From NCBI RefSeq assembly GCF_002933775.1, contig NZ_BEWV01000177.1, forward strand, positions 1 through 64,000: a DNA stretch of 64,000 nucleotides, read 5' to 3'. Of the stretch, positions 62,407-64,000 are shown in pieces (position 1 is the first letter of the stretch; every line of letters starts with the position of its first letter). Under the pieces are notes generated by a model. The model was not told the origin of the DNA. It saw nothing but the letters and a program-made list of their open reading frames with translations, and did no database searches. This DNA comes from Prevotella sp. MGM1. Its GTDB lineage: Bacteria > Bacteroidota > Bacteroidia > Bacteroidales > Bacteroidaceae. The translations under genes were made by a program, and so were the position numbers.

Positions 62407-62517
62407 ATGAAAAGATTTCTCACTGCATTATGGGAGCATCTCGTTTATGCGGGCATACTCGTCACGGTATGCTTCTCCTCATTGTGGCTGCTTGCCAAAG
62501 GGAAGAGAAAGAAGTAA
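62407..62517 (+). CDS. 36-residue single-span membrane miniprotein
   Basis: Reads MKRFLTALWEHLVYAGILVT, then VCFSSLWLLAKGKRKK and a stop. Basic N-terminus, one transmembrane helix (about 12-30) and a strongly basic C-terminal tail, as in regulatory inner-membrane miniproteins. It lies antisense in the gap between the leftward acyltransferase and glycosyltransferase genes; its stop is 5 bases from the end of the acyltransferase gene. Support comes from the near-consensus promoter at correct spacing and the clear membrane topology. No family recognised. Confidence 0.6.
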   Translation: MKRFLTALWEHLVYAGILVTVCFSSLWLLAKGKRKK

Positions 62518-62522
62518 ATATC

Positions 62523-63586
62523 CTAACCAAATTTAGCAATAATTCCTTTCAAAAGATAATGTTTCATGACATGTGAGAAAACGATCGTACCGGTCATTAC
62601 AGACACCGATACAACGATATACAGACAATCGGTATCGGATATAAAATTCTCCAAATGAAGTCGCTCGACCACACGAAACATTACCATGTGGCAAAGATAT
62701 ATTTCCATCGACAGTCCGCTGACATATTTTACGACCCTGTTGTTGAACAATATATTGTCGGAACCGATGGCATATATAAGCACGATTGTGAAAAGAACAA
62801 GTTCGCTAAGTAACAGGACAAAACTTGAATACTCCCATAAAGACAACACAAAAAACGTCAAAATACCCGCCAACATAATGCAACAGGCCATCCGATTGTG
62901 TCTATTCACAAATAAAGACAAAGGATTGCGATAAAGAAACACAAGCCCTCCGGCCATGAACAATGGCATACAATAAACAATATTTCCTCGCCCAATAACA
63001 GGCTCTGGACTCTCTCCATTGAAAGAGTACCGTGTAGCCATCCAAACCAACAACAATGTCGCGACAAGAACAATCCAGCCTCTACGCCTGTTGTCCATCA
63101 AAAAGACAAAGAAAGGGAACAACATATAGAAAACAAACACGACCCCCAAGAACCACCCTACTCCGATAACTGAAATATTAACGTCAGGAAGCAGACCAAA
63201 ACACAATGTCATATCCGCAAACATCTCGTATAAAGAATACATACTCGGTGATATAATCACATCAAGAACACAAAGAGAAGCAAAGAACGGAAGTATTCTT
63301 ATATATCTTTTCTTATAAAAAGAATTGGGAGTAATCAAACCGGCTTTAATCCGCTCATAATATCCGCAGCAAAGCGAAAAACCGCTTACGACCATGAATA
63401 ACAGTGTAAAATCGGTAAACCACGGTATCAACGTGACAGTAAAATAGTTTTCAGACGGCTTCACAGAGATGTTTGCCAATACGTGCATTATCACTATTCC
63501 AATCGCCGCATACGCTCTAAGACCGTCAAGTGAACCGTAACGTTCAAGACGCTCTGCCTTTTCGGGGGGGTAAATTTATTTAACAT
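62523..63586 (-). CDS. acyltransferase (OafA/YrhL type), start out of frame at a G7/C7 tract
   Basis: About ten transmembrane helices. The family N-terminus YGSLDGLRAYAAIGIVIMH (catalytic His) is intact in the frame that ends at 62523, but that frame has no start codon before a stop upstream. ATG at 63586 (ATG TTA AAT AAA TTT A) lies in another frame, separated by seven C (63564-63570). Eight C would join them into a 354-residue protein; as sequenced, translation from this ATG stops after 30 codons. A weak internal GTG at 63494 would omit the conserved N-terminus. It would O-acetylate a surface glycan. Phase-variable or newly broken gene. Confidence 0.82.
63564..63570. repeat. homopolymeric G7/C7 tract near the acyltransferase start
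   Basis: Seven consecutive G on the plus strand (C on the coding strand), six codons after the ATG. A change of one base switches the reading frame, the usual design of slipped-strand phase variation. Confidence 0.7.
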
Positions 63587-63713
63587 AAGTACTCTGTTGT
63601 TATTATAGAAAACAGCGTGACAATCAATAATGGTCACACAAAACCTATTTCAATGCAAACAATGGCTTTTGCCATATCAAAAGCCACCAAACGCTGCATA
63701 CGAAATAGGAATG

Positions 63714-64000
63714 TTACTTTATTTCAATCTCACGGTCTGTCTCAGCCTTCGTCGCCTCATAACCCTGACCGGCAACGTCGTCATTGACGATATCTTCGCC
63801 ACGCCTGCCACGCAGAGCCTCTTTGGACACATCTGAAAGTCCGTTGTTTATGTCTGCATGTAAATCGCAAGTGGAGCAACGATCAAGCTGCTCTTTGGTC
63901 ACTTTTCCGTCACGATAGTCGCAACACACCTTGTTTTCATACATGGAGTATTTGCCACCTAACAAAGACTTCAACTTATGCTTCAAAACCCAAAGTAGCG
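63714..64000 (-). CDS. C-terminal part of an unidentified protein (runs off the window)
   Basis: At least 94 C-terminal residues; the frame stays open to the right edge (LLWVLKHKLKSLLGGKYSMY...). It contains a cysteine cluster (VCCDYRDGKVTKEQLDRCSTC) and a charged, acidic tail. Probably the end of a polysaccharide-locus protein given its position, but the family is not recognisable from this fragment. A TTG at 63986 is a possible but unlikely internal start. Confidence 0.55.
   Translation of the reverse strand, partial: LLWVLKHKLKSLLGGKYSMYENKVCCDYRDGKVTKEQLDRCSTCDLHADINNGLSDVSKEALRGRRGEDIVNDDVAGQGYEATKAETDREIEIK

Noticed and set aside
62529-62536. Leftward TAAATTTG promoter for the glycosyltransferase gene
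   Set aside because: It lies within the last codons of the acyltransferase gene, 185 bases before the start, and has no -33 box; probably chance.
1-64000. tRNA, rRNA or insertion-sequence genes
   Set aside because: No T-loop/acceptor pattern, rRNA segment or transposase-like protein was seen on either strand; short tRNAs cannot be fully excluded without a covariance search.

Overview
The window is a stretch of chromosome from a member of the Bacteroidetes, almost certainly order Bacteroidales. The evidence is the recurring promoter signature TTTG-N18-20-TAnnTTTG, ribosome-binding regions that are A-rich rather than Shine-Dalgarno-like, and family content typical of that order: DUF5686 and OMP_b-brl outer-membrane barrels, DUF4230, DUF5606, a long-form NusB, SusC-type CarboxypepD_reg-like domains, C10 (streptopain-like) peptidase, BACON-like lipoproteins, and a Prevotella-type C-terminal sorting signal. 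Genus cannot be fixed from the sequence. I saw no rRNA, tRNA, CRISPR array, transposase or prophage.

Layout. 0-2.8 kb: a LacI-family regulator with a probable self-operator, two candidate small RNAs and a small lipoprotein. 2.8-14.5 kb: a leftward block that appears to make an inositol-containing lipid or surface molecule. It holds an ATP-grasp protein, a HAD phosphatase and inositol-3-phosphate synthase in one operon, then two DUF5686 barrels, a GIN-domain protein, and an NTP-transferase/CDP-alcohol phosphotransferase pair resembling a split archaeal IPCT/DIPPS enzyme. 14.5-27.3 kb: rightward housekeeping and envelope genes (cysE, an RlmL-like methyltransferase, DPP-IV, purD, two membrane proteins, a DUF2723/GT117 glycosyltransferase, a polysaccharide deacetylase). 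27.5-31.4 kb: stress-type periplasmic protein, twin DUF4230 proteins, trmO and aroB. 31.5-35.7 kb: an AT-rich accessory island with a C10 peptidase translationally coupled to a lipoprotein, an HNH nuclease, and a 22-bp repeat cluster. 35.9-43.5 kb: a large TonB-receptor-like barrel, and a leftward operon nusB-yajC-ybbR-coaE-DUF5606-lacI. 43.8-47.7 kb: rplY-pth-S4 protein, a lipoprotein and a Ca/Na antiporter. 48-57.6 kb: a decayed secreted-protein gene, Fur regulator, CE7 esterase, mnmA, SPFH + ribbon-helix-helix pair, alpha/beta hydrolase and a secreted protein. 57.9-64 kb: MATE pump and the edge of an exopolysaccharide-type region (nucleotidyltransferase, glycosyltransferase, acyltransferase).

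Most interesting signals: the split IPCT/DIPPS-like pair near inositol-phosphate synthase; an acyltransferase whose start codon is separated from the rest of the gene by a G7/C7 tract that is one base out of frame (candidate phase variation); a 36-residue membrane miniprotein with a near-consensus promoter; and a family of 22-bp-period repeats scattered at four intergenic sites, three of them beside strong hairpins.
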